A stretch of 64,000 nt of DNA from Yoonia sp. SS1-5 (GCF_038443705.2 NZ_CP151767.2:3649501-3713500), one strand, 5' to 3'. Positions 38,063-46,082 are shown, numbered from the stretch's first letter. A program made the numbers and translations. Notes: generated from the sequence alone by a model not told the origin.

Positions 38063-38123
38063 TGAACATTGTTCATTTATGGGCGCGATCGAGGGAGAAG
38101 TCAACAATAATGAACAATGTTCA
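38063..38123. promoter_or_regulatory. Twin TGAACA-N-TGTTCA palindromes
   Basis: Two 13-base palindromes, TGAACATTGTTCA (38063-38075) and TGAACAATGTTCA (38111-38123), have centres 48 bases apart upstream of the secreted two-repeat gene; similarity reaches several bases further on both sides. The first begins 22 bases before the start codon. The form suits a TetR-like dimer binding cooperatively, but no regulator gene is adjacent. Confidence 0.75.
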
Positions 38124-38241
38124 AATTGTGGGACGTCGTACGCTGCCTATTGGGCCAAAGCCGTTGGTCTGTTAAAGACGTTCATCGTTTGCCGTGGGTG
38201 CGTCTTTATGCGGCCCGGCAGGCATAACGCCCCTGGTGACA

Positions 38242-39048
38242 TCAGGTGGTGTCGTCGCGCTTGCGTGCCTGATACGCGGCCCAAAGATCGGGCCGGCGGG
38301 TTTGCGTCAATTTTGCCGCCATATCGCGACGCCATTGCGCAATTTTGGCATGATTTCCCGATAGCAGAACCTCGGGGATCGCATGGCCCTGCCACGCGGC
38401 CGGTTTTGTATATTGCGGATGTTCGAGCAGCCCGGTGGAAAAGCTCTCCTCGACAGCACTTTCGGCATTGCCCAGGACGCCCGGCAGCAGGCGCACGGCC
38501 GCGTCGATCATCGCCTGGGCTGCAATCTCGCCCCCGGTCATGACGAAGTCGCCCAGGCTGACCTCCTGAATGTCGAAATGGTCCAGAACCCGTTCATCCA
38601 CCCCCTCAAACCGACCGCAGAGCAGGGTCACGCCATCGGCCCGCGCCCAGTTGCGCGCCATCGCCTGATCAAAGCGCCGCCCGCGCGGCGACAGATAGAC
38701 CAGCGGCATGTGACCCCTTGCGCCGCGCCGTGCGTCGGTGATTGCATTTTCCAGCACATCGGCCCGCAGCACCATGCCCGCACCCCCACCGGCGGGGGTA
38801 TCATCGACATTGCGGTGTTTCCCGATCCCGTAGCTGCGCAGATCAAAGGTCTGCAATTGCCACAACCCGTCCTGCAGGGCCTTGCCGGTCAGGCTTTCAC
38901 CAAGAACGCCTGGAAAGGCCTGGGGAAACAAGGTGATGATCTGTGCAGTCCACAACCCGGCCAGATCGGGCGTATCCGTCATCAGCTCGCGCGGTTTTAA
39001 TGTGGGGCGGATCGACTTGCGGCCCGCGGATTTGGGTGTTTGTGCCAT
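38242..39048 (-). CDS. trmD: tRNA (guanine-N1-)-methyltransferase
   Basis: A 268-residue SPOUT methyltransferase making m1G37 in tRNAs. DDTPAGGGAGMVLRADV, YLSPRGRRFDQAMA, CGRFEGVDERVLDH and SLGDFVMTGGE (the knot and AdoMet region) are present. The ATG at 39048 (MAQTPKSAGRKSIRPTLK) gives the Lys/Arg-rich N-terminal extension common in Rhodobacteraceae. Part of the rpsP-rimM-trmD group. Confidence 0.95.
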   Translation of the reverse strand: MAQTPKSAGRKSIRPTLKPRELMTDTPDLAGLWTAQIITLFPQAFPGVLGESLTGKALQDGLWQLQTFDLRSYGIGKHRNVDDTPAGGGAGMVLRADVLENAITDARRGARGHMPLVYLSPRGRRFDQAMARNWARADGVTLLCGRFEGVDERVLDHFDIQEVSLGDFVMTGGEIAAQAMIDAAVRLLPGVLGNAESAVEESFSTGLLEHPQYTKPAAWQGHAIPEVLLSGNHAKIAQWRRDMAAKLTQTRRPDLWAAYQARKRDDTT

Positions 39049-39115
39049 GGGTGGCATTTAGCCAATTCGCGGCGCGAAACCAAGCGCTGTTCGGCCCGGG
39101 CCAAAGCTGCGGTTG

Positions 39116-39619
39116 TCAGAACAGCCCGTCGGGCGGGTCCGCCACGACCCGCTTGCCCGCCAGATCAACGGTCGGAACGGCGGCCTGTGTAAACGGCAGT
39201 AAAATCGTGTCGGACTGGCCGGGGGCTGCAATTTCCAACAAATCCCCCGCCCCGTGATCAACGACATTCCTGATCGTGCCAAGCGTGGCCCCACCCGTAT
39301 CAAGTACGGTCAGGCCAATCAGATCGGCATAATAATATTCATCATCGGGAAGGGCGGGCATTTTTGCCCGATCCGCGTGCAGCGTTGTGTTCCGCAGCCT
39401 GTCGGCATCTTCCTTGGTGACCACCCCATCAAGTCGGGCCGAAAAGCCGTTCTTTAGCTGTCCGGTCAGGATCAATTGCGCAAAGACCTGCCCGTCTTCG
39501 GTGTAGAGCGGGGTGTAATCGGCAATCGCCTGCGGATCGGCGCAAAAGGATTTCAACCTGACTTCGCCGTGAACCCCGAAGGACCCACCCAGCGATCCGA
39601 CAATCACACGATCAGTCAT
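39116..39619 (-). CDS. rimM: Ribosome maturation factor RimM
   Basis: A 167-residue factor that binds S19 and helps assemble the 30S head. DRVIVGSLGGSFGVHGEVRL, then KSFCADPQAI opens the RimM N-domain, and the PRC-barrel part contains EYYYADLIGLTVLDTGGATLG. Its ATG overlaps the end of the small upstream membrane peptide. trmD follows after 67 bases. Confidence 0.95.
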   Translation of the reverse strand: MTDRVIVGSLGGSFGVHGEVRLKSFCADPQAIADYTPLYTEDGQVFAQLILTGQLKNGFSARLDGVVTKEDADRLRNTTLHADRAKMPALPDDEYYYADLIGLTVLDTGGATLGTIRNVVDHGAGDLLEIAAPGQSDTILLPFTQAAVPTVDLAGKRVVADPPDGLF

Positions 39620-39764
39620 TGATCAGCTCCGATCCGACGCAAATGGTGTCGATCCATAATCCGCCGCCCCCCTCACATGCTGTGCGGGCGTTGCTGCGTT
39701 CATAAAAGACACCCGCGACAAATGCGAACATCGTGAACATGATCAGGCGCAGCAGGCGAAACAT
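39612..39764 (-). CDS. Small membrane peptide between rpsP and rimM, 50 aa
   Basis: An ORF encoding MFRLLRLIMFTMFAFVAGVF followed by YERSNARTACEGGGGLW and a short tail with a second Cys. One membrane helix occupies residues 4-20; the Cys pair suggests a periplasmic loop. Its stop (TGA, 39614-39612) overlaps the rimM start by 8 bases, so translation is coupled. Position between rpsP and rimM and the clean overlap support a real gene; function unknown. Confidence 0.65.
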   Translation of the reverse strand: MFRLLRLIMFTMFAFVAGVFYERSNARTACEGGGGLWIDTICVGSELIND

Positions 39765-39824
39765 GTATCCTCATCTGCAATAAAATGGCGTTGCCCGGAT
39801 GTATTCCGGGCAACGCGTGACGGC

Positions 39825-40229
39825 TTATTCTTCTGCCGCGGCTTCTTCTGCTGCAGGCTCTTCCGCAGGGGCGTTGGCGGCTTCTTCTGCAGCCTTAGCT
39901 TTCTCTGCCTTCTCGTCTGCGCGGGCCTGCGCGGCCTTGCCGGGCGTCCCTTTCTTGGGGTTGCTGCGCTCTTTCTTGGGCAACTCGCCTGCGGCTTCGA
40001 GCATGCGTGATACGCGGTCTGTTGGCTGTGCGCCTTCGCCCAACCAGTATTTGACGCGCTCCATGTTCATTTTGACACGCTCTTCGCTGTCTTTGGGCAG
40101 CATGGGGTTATATGTGCCCAGCTTTTCGATAAAGCGCCCGTCGCGCGGCATGCGGCTGTCGGCGGCCACAATTGCATAGAATGGACGTTTCTTTGAGCCG
40201 CCACGGGCGAGCCGGATTTTCATAGCCAT
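39825..40229 (-). CDS. rpsP: 30S ribosomal protein S16
   Basis: A 134-residue form. [20 protein letters not shown] through [16 protein letters not shown] is the universal core, and the end is a Lys/Ala/Glu-rich tail ([18 protein letters not shown]), an extension common in alphaproteobacteria. AGGAGAAAATC precedes the ATG. It is followed by the small membrane peptide gene and rimM. Confidence 0.97.
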   Translation of the reverse strand: MAMKIRLARGGSKKRPFYAIVAADSRMPRDGRFIEKLGTYNPMLPKDSEERVKMNMERVKYWLGEGAQPTDRVSRMLEAAGELPKKERSNPKKGTPGKAAQARADEKAEKAKAAEEAANAPAEEPAAEEAAAEE

Positions 40230-40258
40230 CTGATTTTCTCCTTGGTGATGGTTGGGGT

Positions 40259-40283
40259 GGATGGATCAAGATCCATCCTACGA
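40259..40283. repeat. Palindromic repeat, copy 1
   Basis: The 20-base palindrome GGATGGATCAAGATCCATCC is followed by TACGA; the same 25 bases occur at 51630-51654. The chorismate mutase stop codon (TAG on the minus strand) overlaps its edge. It may work as a REP-like mRNA 3' element. Shared identity over 25 bases at two unrelated loci excludes chance. Confidence 0.75.
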
Positions 40284-40574
40284 TTGGTGTTTCTTGTGGT
40301 GATGGATGACTTCCTGAATGATGAAGTTCAGGAATTTCTTGGCAAATTCCGGGTCGAGATCGGCCCGGTTTGCAAGATCGGTGAGGCGCGCGATTTGTGC
40401 GGCTTCGCGCGCGGGATCGGAAGGGGGCAGCGCATGGTCGGCCTTCAGCCGCCCGACGGCCTGCGTGTGCTTGAACCGCTCGCCCAACGTGTAGACAAGG
40501 ATTGCGTCAAGCCGGTCAATGCTTTCGCGATGTCCTTTGAGAATATCGGCGGCCCGGGTTACAGCATCAGTCAT
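40278..40574 (-). CDS. Chorismate mutase, AroQ type
   Basis: A 98-residue all-helical protein. ESIDRLDAILVYTLGERFKH, then TQAVGRLKADH, and the DPAREAAQIARL segment match the AroQ fold, which converts chorismate to prephenate for Phe and Tyr synthesis. The catalytic Arg/Lys positions seem present (R19, K44). Its start overlaps the end of the last acetyltransferase by 8 bases, and it precedes rpsP, a neighbourhood seen in Rhodobacteraceae. Confidence 0.88.
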   Translation of the reverse strand: MTDAVTRAADILKGHRESIDRLDAILVYTLGERFKHTQAVGRLKADHALPPSDPAREAAQIARLTDLANRADLDPEFAKKFLNFIIQEVIHHHKKHQS

Positions 40575-41133
40575 TGCTGCCTCCTTTCAACGGATAGAGA
40601 TAGGTGACCACATCGTCGCTGCGGCGCGGATGTGGCGCGTCTTTGATCGCCCCCAGCCTTTCAGCGATGCGGATGGAGGCGGTATTGGCCTCGGCAATGT
40701 AGCTGACAAAGTCAGCCCCATAAATCTTGCGGCAAAGCGGCAGCAGCGCTGCGGCGGCTTCGCTGGCATATCCGTGCCCCTCGGCATCTGCGGTCAGCAG
40801 CCAGCCAAGTTCTGCATCCGGATCACCGAATTCATGGCCCAGCAAGACCATCCCCTGAACCGCCCCGTCCTTGGTGCAGATGGTCAATGCCCCGTGGCCG
40901 CGCAGGACCCATCCCGCAACCAGCTGATTGAAATCCAGCCAGGCATCTTCCGGCGTGAATGGTCCGCCAAAATGCCGCGACCGGTCGCTGGTCCAGATCG
41001 GCTCGAGGATCGCCCAGTCATCTATCTGCGGCAGGCGCAGCGTCAGCCGCGCCGTTTCGATCACGGGCACGGCGGCCTGCAGCAAGGCGATCTGTTGCGC
41101 CCCGTTGATTGGTGCCTTGGTCCAGACGCTCAT
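40567..41133 (-). CDS. GNAT acetyltransferase, RimJ/RimL-like (array member 6)
   Basis: A 188-residue GNAT-fold protein using acetyl-CoA. The core begins IETARLTLRLPQIDDW near residue 25; RGHGALTI, EFGDPDAELGWLLTADAEGH (with the acetyl-CoA-binding GYASEA) and NTASIRIAERLGA follow. Longer N-terminus than its neighbours. Its start overlaps the stop of the previous acetyltransferase by 4 bases (ATGA). RimJ/RimL relatives acetylate ribosomal protein N-termini, but others act on small molecules, so the target is unknown. Confidence 0.88.
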   Translation of the reverse strand: MSVWTKAPINGAQQIALLQAAVPVIETARLTLRLPQIDDWAILEPIWTSDRSRHFGGPFTPEDAWLDFNQLVAGWVLRGHGALTICTKDGAVQGMVLLGHEFGDPDAELGWLLTADAEGHGYASEAAAALLPLCRKIYGADFVSYIAEANTASIRIAERLGAIKDAPHPRRSDDVVTYLYPLKGGSND

Positions 41134-41630
41134 CCTTCACCTCGCCGGTAGCGATAAACCAAGGTCCCGTCATAGGGGGGTGTTTCGGCATCCTGATCGT
41201 GAACGCCGCCCAGCTTTTCGGCGACCCGGATCGAGGCTGCGTTGGTCTGACCGATATAGCTGACGATACTGTCCAACCGGGTGGTGGCGAATGTATGATC
41301 AATCATTGCCCGGCCTGCCTCTGTTGCGAGGCCCGCGCCGACATAGCCATCAAAGATGAACCAGCCGCATTCCGGTTCGGGGAAGTCGGGCGGATGGACC
41401 AGCCCGACAGCCCCGGCCATCTGCCCGTTAAGTTCGACCGCCAATGTTCCGAACCCGTAGAGCGCCCAGGCGGCAATATCATTTGTAAACCAGGTCCAGG
41501 CCGCATCCCGGTCGATTGGCCCGCCCATATGCCCCGATCGTGGGCTCGCAAAGAACGCAGCGTAAGGCGTGAAATCAGCGCGGCGATAGGGCCGCAAAAT
41601 CAGCCGCTCGGTTTGCAAGGTCGGGATCAT
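41130..41630 (-). CDS. GNAT acetyltransferase, RimJ/RimL-like (array member 5)
   Basis: A 166-residue member of the tandem array. It begins MIPTLQTERLILRPYRRADF, carries YGFGTLAVE and PECGWFIFDGYVGAGLATEA, and ends with ASIRVAEKLGGVHDQDAET. ATGA overlaps join it to both neighbours (41630/41627 and 41133/41130). The start at 41630 equals the position at which all array members start. Substrate unknown. Confidence 0.88.
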   Translation of the reverse strand: MIPTLQTERLILRPYRRADFTPYAAFFASPRSGHMGGPIDRDAAWTWFTNDIAAWALYGFGTLAVELNGQMAGAVGLVHPPDFPEPECGWFIFDGYVGAGLATEAGRAMIDHTFATTRLDSIVSYIGQTNAASIRVAEKLGGVHDQDAETPPYDGTLVYRYRRGEG

Positions 41631-42139
41631 GTGATGGCCCCCGGTCCGGGGTGGCGCCACAGATGCATCGCCCCGTAGGTGGGATGATCATAAACGCCAT
41701 CGGGCTGGCAGCCCATCCGCTTGGCCAATGCTACTGAACGGGTGTTGGATGGATCAACAAGGGTGATCGCGGTTGTCCAGCCCAAAGTATCATAGGCATA
41801 GTGGCGTGCGGCGCATGCAGCCTCATAGGCCAGCCCACGTCCTTCGCCCTGCGCAAAGACCGACCATGCGATTTCCGGCTCTGGCCAGTCCTCGGGATAG
41901 AAAAGCCCCACCACGCCAAGCGGTTTGTCATCCACGCGATCCGCAATGATCCACCGGCCATAGCCCCGCAAGGTCCAGTGCCCGATGATCTCGGCCAGTT
42001 GGGTGAAGGCCTGCGCACGTGTGAATGGGCCGCCCAAAGGCTTGGCGCGTGCTGATCCACGAAACGCCGCATAGGCCTCGAAATCATCTGCGCACGGTGC
42101 GCGCAGCGTCAGCCGATCAGTTTGCAACACAGGGATCAT
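41627..42139 (-). CDS. GNAT acetyltransferase, RimJ/RimL-like (array member 4)
   Basis: A 170-residue member beginning MIPVLQTDRLTLRAPCADDF, with RGYGRWII, PEPEIAWSVFAQGEGRGLAY (acetyl-CoA site region) and NTRSVALAKRMGCQPDG near the end. Coupled by ATGA to the genes before and after. It retains the full Acetyltransf_3 domain. Confidence 0.88.
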   Translation of the reverse strand: MIPVLQTDRLTLRAPCADDFEAYAAFRGSARAKPLGGPFTRAQAFTQLAEIIGHWTLRGYGRWIIADRVDDKPLGVVGLFYPEDWPEPEIAWSVFAQGEGRGLAYEAACAARHYAYDTLGWTTAITLVDPSNTRSVALAKRMGCQPDGVYDHPTYGAMHLWRHPGPGAIT

Positions 42140-42648
42140 GCGGCCACCTGCGAATTTGCATGGCGAAAGACGAGCGTCTCGGGCGTGGGGCCGGTTGCGG
42201 CAGGATCAAGCACCGCGCCCAGCTTTTCAGCCAGCCGGATGGATCGGGTATTGTCGGGCCAGACATAGCTGACCGCCGTTTGCCAGCCCAGACCATCAAA
42301 CGCATGCGCAATGGCGGCCCGGGCGGCCTCTGTCGCGATGCCTTTGCCCTCGGCCTCGGCGTCAAGGATCATCCAGCCGATTTCCCGTTCCGGCCAATGC
42401 GGTGGGCACCATGGGCCGACCAAGCCGATAATCAGATCGCTGTTGGCATAGGTGACGGCCCACATGCCGCATCCGAACATCTCCCAATGGCCGAGTTCGG
42501 CGGCAAAGGTTTTCCATGTCGCGGCCAGGTTTTCGCTGCTGCCAAAGAATGCAGCGCGTTCAGACATCATGAAGTCATGATATCGCTGCCAGTCCGCCGG
42601 GACGGGCCGCCGCAGGATCAGCCGGTCTGTCGTCAATCTCGGGGTCAT
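42136..42648 (-). CDS. GNAT acetyltransferase, RimJ/RimL-like (array member 3)
   Basis: A 170-residue member beginning MTPRLTTDRLILRRPVPADW, with REIGWMILDAEAEGKGIATE (acetyl-CoA site, G-K-G-I-A form) and NTRSIRLAEKLGAVLDP. Coupled by ATGA overlaps on both sides. Domain complete; substrate unknown. Confidence 0.88.
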   Translation of the reverse strand: MTPRLTTDRLILRRPVPADWQRYHDFMMSERAAFFGSSENLAATWKTFAAELGHWEMFGCGMWAVTYANSDLIIGLVGPWCPPHWPEREIGWMILDAEAEGKGIATEAARAAIAHAFDGLGWQTAVSYVWPDNTRSIRLAEKLGAVLDPAATGPTPETLVFRHANSQVAA

Positions 42649-42860
42649 GCGGCCCCCGCAACAAAGCGATGGACGTGATCGGGGCCATCACCGGGCTTGG
42701 CGGCGTGTCCCCAGGCCCTCGACACAGCTTTTGCATCAGTGATCGGGCCACCCGCAAAGCGGGTCCGGTCAGGGCCGCAAAAAGCTGCAAAGGCGGGCAG
42801 GTTATCCGTCCGTGGCAGGCGCAGCGTTAGCCGCTGTGTATGCAGTGTCGGGAAGGTCAT
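42645..42860 (-). pseudogene. Truncated GNAT acetyltransferase (array member 2)
   Basis: Only 71 residues remain: MTFPTLHTQRLTLRLPRTDN and the following 25 residues match the domain start of the neighbours, then the sequence jumps to GPDHVHRFVAGAA, which resembles a domain end. The acetyl-CoA-binding core (about 100 residues) is absent, so it cannot be an active enzyme. The internal loss kept both ATGA overlaps, so coupling of the flanking genes is preserved. Confidence 0.7.
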
Positions 42861-43405
42861 GCGATTGCGCCTGCGGCCTGAGCTTCTGCGCGCGGGTCGT
42901 CGTGACGCAAATGGCGGAACATGATGACTGCTTCGTCCTGCACCATTTCGCGACCTTCTTCCACACATCCCAACCGGGTCGCCAGCGCCAGCGAGCGCGT
43001 GTTGCCCGGCGCAATAAGAGAAATCAACGGTTCAAGGCCCAGCGTCCGGCCAGCCCAATCACGGACCGCGCATGCAGCCTCGAACGCGTATGATCGGCCC
43101 TCGAACCCATCGAACATGTGCCATGCCAGTTCGGGCTGGGGCCATTCGACATGGTTCAGGATGCCGACCCGACCTGTCGCGACGCCCGTCCTGCGCTCGG
43201 TCACCGTGAAAAACCCGTATCCGTGCCAGTTCCAATGCCCGATACCTGCCAGAAAGCCACGCCAGGCATTGCCGACGGTGTCGTTTCCGCCAAGCTGGTC
43301 CATCCGCTCGGATTCCGTGAGCCATTTGGTAAATGGCGCAAGGTCCCGCTTTTGCGGGCCACGCAGGATCAGCCGGGACGTGGTCAGGGTTGGGGCAGGG
43401 GTCAT
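42857..43405 (-). CDS. GNAT acetyltransferase, RimJ/RimL-like (array member 1)
   Basis: A 182-residue member, first of the array after ffh (41 bases away). LTTSRLILRGPQKRDLAPF opens the domain, followed by HGYGFFTVT, QPELAWHMFDGFEGRSYAFE and NTRSLALATRLGCVEEG. Here the usual G-x-G-x-A acetyl-CoA loop is FEGRSYAFEA, so binding may be altered. Joined by ATGA to the truncated copy. Confidence 0.87.
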   Translation of the reverse strand: MTPAPTLTTSRLILRGPQKRDLAPFTKWLTESERMDQLGGNDTVGNAWRGFLAGIGHWNWHGYGFFTVTERRTGVATGRVGILNHVEWPQPELAWHMFDGFEGRSYAFEAACAVRDWAGRTLGLEPLISLIAPGNTRSLALATRLGCVEEGREMVQDEAVIMFRHLRHDDPRAEAQAAGAIA

Positions 43406-43446
43406 CTATGCGCACGCCCCTTGTCCGTTGGTGCGGGAGGCCGGTA

Positions 43447-44934
43447 TCATTTCTTTTTCCCGAAACCGGAAAGCCCGGGAGGAAGCTGCATGCCACCGCC
43501 AAGCCCGGGCATGCCGCCGGGCATTTTCCCTTGCAGCGCTTTCGCGGCTTCTTCCATGGCCTTGGGGTCGTTCATATCAGGCATGCCGCCGCCTTTGCCC
43601 AACATGCCTTTCATGGCCTGTTTCAGCATGCCGCCCTTGCCCATTTTCTTCATCATGCCGGCCATCTGCTTGTGCTGTTTGACCAGTTTGTTGAGTTCGG
43701 ACACTTCCAGACCGGCCCCTTTGGCAATCCGTTTTTTCCGACTGGCGGCAAGCAGATCCGGGTTGGCCCGTTCCTTTTTGGTCATGGAATTGATCAACGC
43801 GATCTGGCGTTTGAGGATACCGTCATCCATGCCAGCAGCAGCCATCTGTTTCCCCATCTTGGCCGCCCCGGGCATCATGCCCATCATGCCTTCCATGCCG
43901 CCCATCTTCATCATCTGTTCAAGCTGCATTTTCAGGTCGTTCATGTTGAACCGGCCCTTCTGGAACCGTTTCATCATCTTTTCGGCCTGCTCGGCCTCGA
44001 TGGTTTCCTGCGCCTTTTCAACCAAGGCCACGATGTCGCCCATGCCAAGGATGCGGCCTGCGATCCGGTCGGGCTCGAACGTTTCAATCGCGTCCATCTT
44101 TTCGCCGAGGCCGACAAAGCGGATCGGTTTGCCGGTGATCGCCCGCATCGACAGGGCCGCACCGCCGCGCCCGTCACCGTCCATCCGGGTCAGGACGACG
44201 CCTGATACGCCGATCTTGTCGTCGAATTCCTGCGCGACATTCACCGCGTCCTGACCGGTCAGACCGTCAACAACCAGCAGCGTCTCGCGCGGGTTGGCCA
44301 CATCGCGGACTTCGGCCGCCTGCGCGATCAGTTCGGCGTCAATATGTAACCGGCCTGCAGTGTCGAGCATATAGACATCATAGCCGCCAAGGCTGGCCTG
44401 TGTTTTGGCCCGTTTGGCAATCTGCACCGGTGTTTCGCCGGGTACAATCGGCAGGGTGTCCACACCGATCTGACCGCCCAAAATCGCCAACTGCTCCATC
44501 GCGGCAGGGCGGTTGGTGTCAAGCGAGGCCATCAGCACGCGCTTGCCCTCTTTTTCCTTCAGGCGTTTGGCCAGCTTGGCGGTTGTTGTCGTCTTACCAG
44601 ACCCCTGCAAACCGACCATCAGGATCGGGGCGGGCGGGTTGTCGATCTTCAACGCACCCGGATCATCATCGCCGGTCAGCACATGTTGCAATTCGTCATG
44701 CACGATCTTGACGACCTGCTGGCCGGGCGTGATCGACTTGGTCACGGCTTGGCCGGTGGCCTTTTCCTGCACCGCTTTTACAAAGTCACGGGCAACGGGG
44801 AGTGATACGTCAGCCTCCAGCAATGCCACGCGCACTTCGCGCAGTGCGGTCTTGACGTCATCCTCCGACAACGCCCCTTGTTTGGTCAGCTTGTCGAAAA
44901 CACCGGAAAGGCGTTCGGATAGATTTTCAAACAT
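43447..44934 (-). CDS. ffh: Signal recognition particle protein Ffh
   Basis: A 495-residue GTPase that recognises signal sequences with the SRP RNA and docks on FtsY. N domain at residues 1-90; G domain with GLQGSGKTTTTAKLA, DTAGRLHID, TRMDGDGRGGAAL and GLGEKMDAIETF; the methionine-rich M domain follows from about 300 and ends in a Gly/Met/Lys tail. It heads the minus-strand translation cluster in this window. The SRP RNA gene is not visible here. Confidence 0.97.
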   Translation of the reverse strand: MFENLSERLSGVFDKLTKQGALSEDDVKTALREVRVALLEADVSLPVARDFVKAVQEKATGQAVTKSITPGQQVVKIVHDELQHVLTGDDDPGALKIDNPPAPILMVGLQGSGKTTTTAKLAKRLKEKEGKRVLMASLDTNRPAAMEQLAILGGQIGVDTLPIVPGETPVQIAKRAKTQASLGGYDVYMLDTAGRLHIDAELIAQAAEVRDVANPRETLLVVDGLTGQDAVNVAQEFDDKIGVSGVVLTRMDGDGRGGAALSMRAITGKPIRFVGLGEKMDAIETFEPDRIAGRILGMGDIVALVEKAQETIEAEQAEKMMKRFQKGRFNMNDLKMQLEQMMKMGGMEGMMGMMPGAAKMGKQMAAAGMDDGILKRQIALINSMTKKERANPDLLAASRKKRIAKGAGLEVSELNKLVKQHKQMAGMMKKMGKGGMLKQAMKGMLGKGGGMPDMNDPKAMEEAAKALQGKMPGGMPGLGGGMQLPPGLSGFGKKK

Positions 44935-45088
44935 CGGCCAGGGCCCTCGTCTCGTTTCGGTTACAAGGCCTATATAAGAACGCCTTGCAAAAAGCAGTAG
45001 CGCCCCCGTGGGCGCAACGCGCTGACGGAGGGCGATCCCCTAGGTTTCGGGGACCGGAAAGCTGGCGCTATCCGGGTATACGGGGCGT

Positions 45089-45589
45089 TTACGCCTGCGA
45101 CTGGTTCGAGTCAACAGATGTCGAGAGCCACTGATTGATCGTTTCGACCGCCCGTGCGGCGCCATTACCGCTTTGATAGATTGGGGTGGCGGGGTGGGTG
45201 CCTGCATCCATCCCAGCCTTGAGGATCAGTGCCACCCGGTATGTCGTCGCATTGCCCTTGCTGCGGTTCGTCTGCAGGATCGCGCGGTCCAGATTTTGCA
45301 GCTTATGCCGCACCTTTCTGCGCCCCAGAAACGTTGAATGCCGCATTTCCAACAGGTCCCGGCTACGATCAAGGATGACTTCGTCTCGCCGGATGAAGCC
45401 GGCCATCAGCCCGGCCAGAATAAGCGGGATCAACAAAAGCCCCCACAGGATGCCTTGGCCGTCCCCGGCAAAAAGTGCGTTCAATCCAAACGCCACCGAT
45501 CCCAAAAGAAAGGCGGATAGCATGGCGGCCAAGAGCCGTGGCATGAAACGCAGGATCAACTGATCTGACGTATTGCGGACAATCTTCAT
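45089..45589 (-). CDS. Hypothetical membrane protein, 166 aa
   Basis: Two membrane helices (residues 15-38 and 48-66) are followed by a cytoplasmic part with RRDEVILDRSRDLLEMRHST, then FLGRRKVRHKLQNLDRA. This layout (hydrophobic pair, then a beta-rich domain beginning with DR-S/N) is seen in small PH-domain-like membrane proteins. I do not recognise a named family. About 150 bases of non-coding sequence separate it from ffh. Confidence 0.65.
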   Translation of the reverse strand: MKIVRNTSDQLILRFMPRLLAAMLSAFLLGSVAFGLNALFAGDGQGILWGLLLIPLILAGLMAGFIRRDEVILDRSRDLLEMRHSTFLGRRKVRHKLQNLDRAILQTNRSKGNATTYRVALILKAGMDAGTHPATPIYQSGNGAARAVETINQWLSTSVDSNQSQA

Positions 45590-45612
45590 ACCCGACAGCT
45601 ACAGGGTGCAAT

Positions 45613-45984
45613 CTAGCGGATCAACTTCAGCGGCTGCGCCCGATAGGCCCAGGCGATGGCACCCGTCCCCAAAATCAGCAGGACCATATGCCAATAGGGC
45701 GGGCCGACCCAGATCAGCAGCGCGCTGAGCCCGACCAGCATGGTCGCGAGTAGCAGCAGGCCCGCATAGCCTTCCGCACCGCGTATCCATAGTAGGGCAG
45801 CACCTGCCACCTCGACCGAACCGGTGATGTAGCGGGGGAACTGCCCAAAACCGATGGCCTCATAAATCGCTACATCTGTTGGAAAACTCCCCAGCTTGCG
45901 CAACCCGAAATAGAGAAACGCAATTGTCAGCGCTGCGCGCAAAGTGGTGAGGTATGTGGATGCTGTTTTCATGAAGCAGGACAT
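45613..45984 (-). CDS. DoxX-like membrane protein
   Basis: A 123-residue four-helix membrane protein. AALTIAFLYFGLRKLGSFPT, then VAIYEAIGFGQFPRYITGSVEVAGAALL shows the DoxX-family arrangement (helix 1, a conserved FxxGxxKL, then helix 2 with an E/A-G patch). Family members have unclear roles, some in oxidative stress. The start at 45984 or the Met at 45972 are both possible. Confidence 0.75.
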   Translation of the reverse strand: MSCFMKTASTYLTTLRAALTIAFLYFGLRKLGSFPTDVAIYEAIGFGQFPRYITGSVEVAGAALLWIRGAEGYAGLLLLATMLVGLSALLIWVGPPYWHMVLLILGTGAIAWAYRAQPLKLIR

Positions 45985-46034
45985 AGCGCCCGCAGCGCGA
46001 TGTCCATGATATGTTCATCAGGGTTGGCCATGGT

Positions 46035-46082
46035 CCAAAAAATTGCTGCCCGGAGCTTCAGTGCCTGGCACAGCAGCTCCGG
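46035..46082 (-). terminator. Intrinsic terminator after azoR
   Basis: On the minus strand CCGGAGCT pairs perfectly with AGCTCCGG over a 17-base loop, followed after a short spacer by ATTTTTT. It lies about 35 bases past the azoR stop. Confidence 0.75.

Noticed and set aside
38079..38543. A 154-codon plus-strand ORF with a Cys-rich start, beginning between the twin palindromes
   Set aside because: Most of it is antisense to the end of trmD and shows no family likeness; a divergent target gene for the palindromes is therefore not supported.
43333..44205. A 290-codon plus-strand ORF opposite ffh
   Set aside because: Shadow of ffh; Phe/His-rich reading of the antisense of the Met/Lys/Gly-rich M domain.
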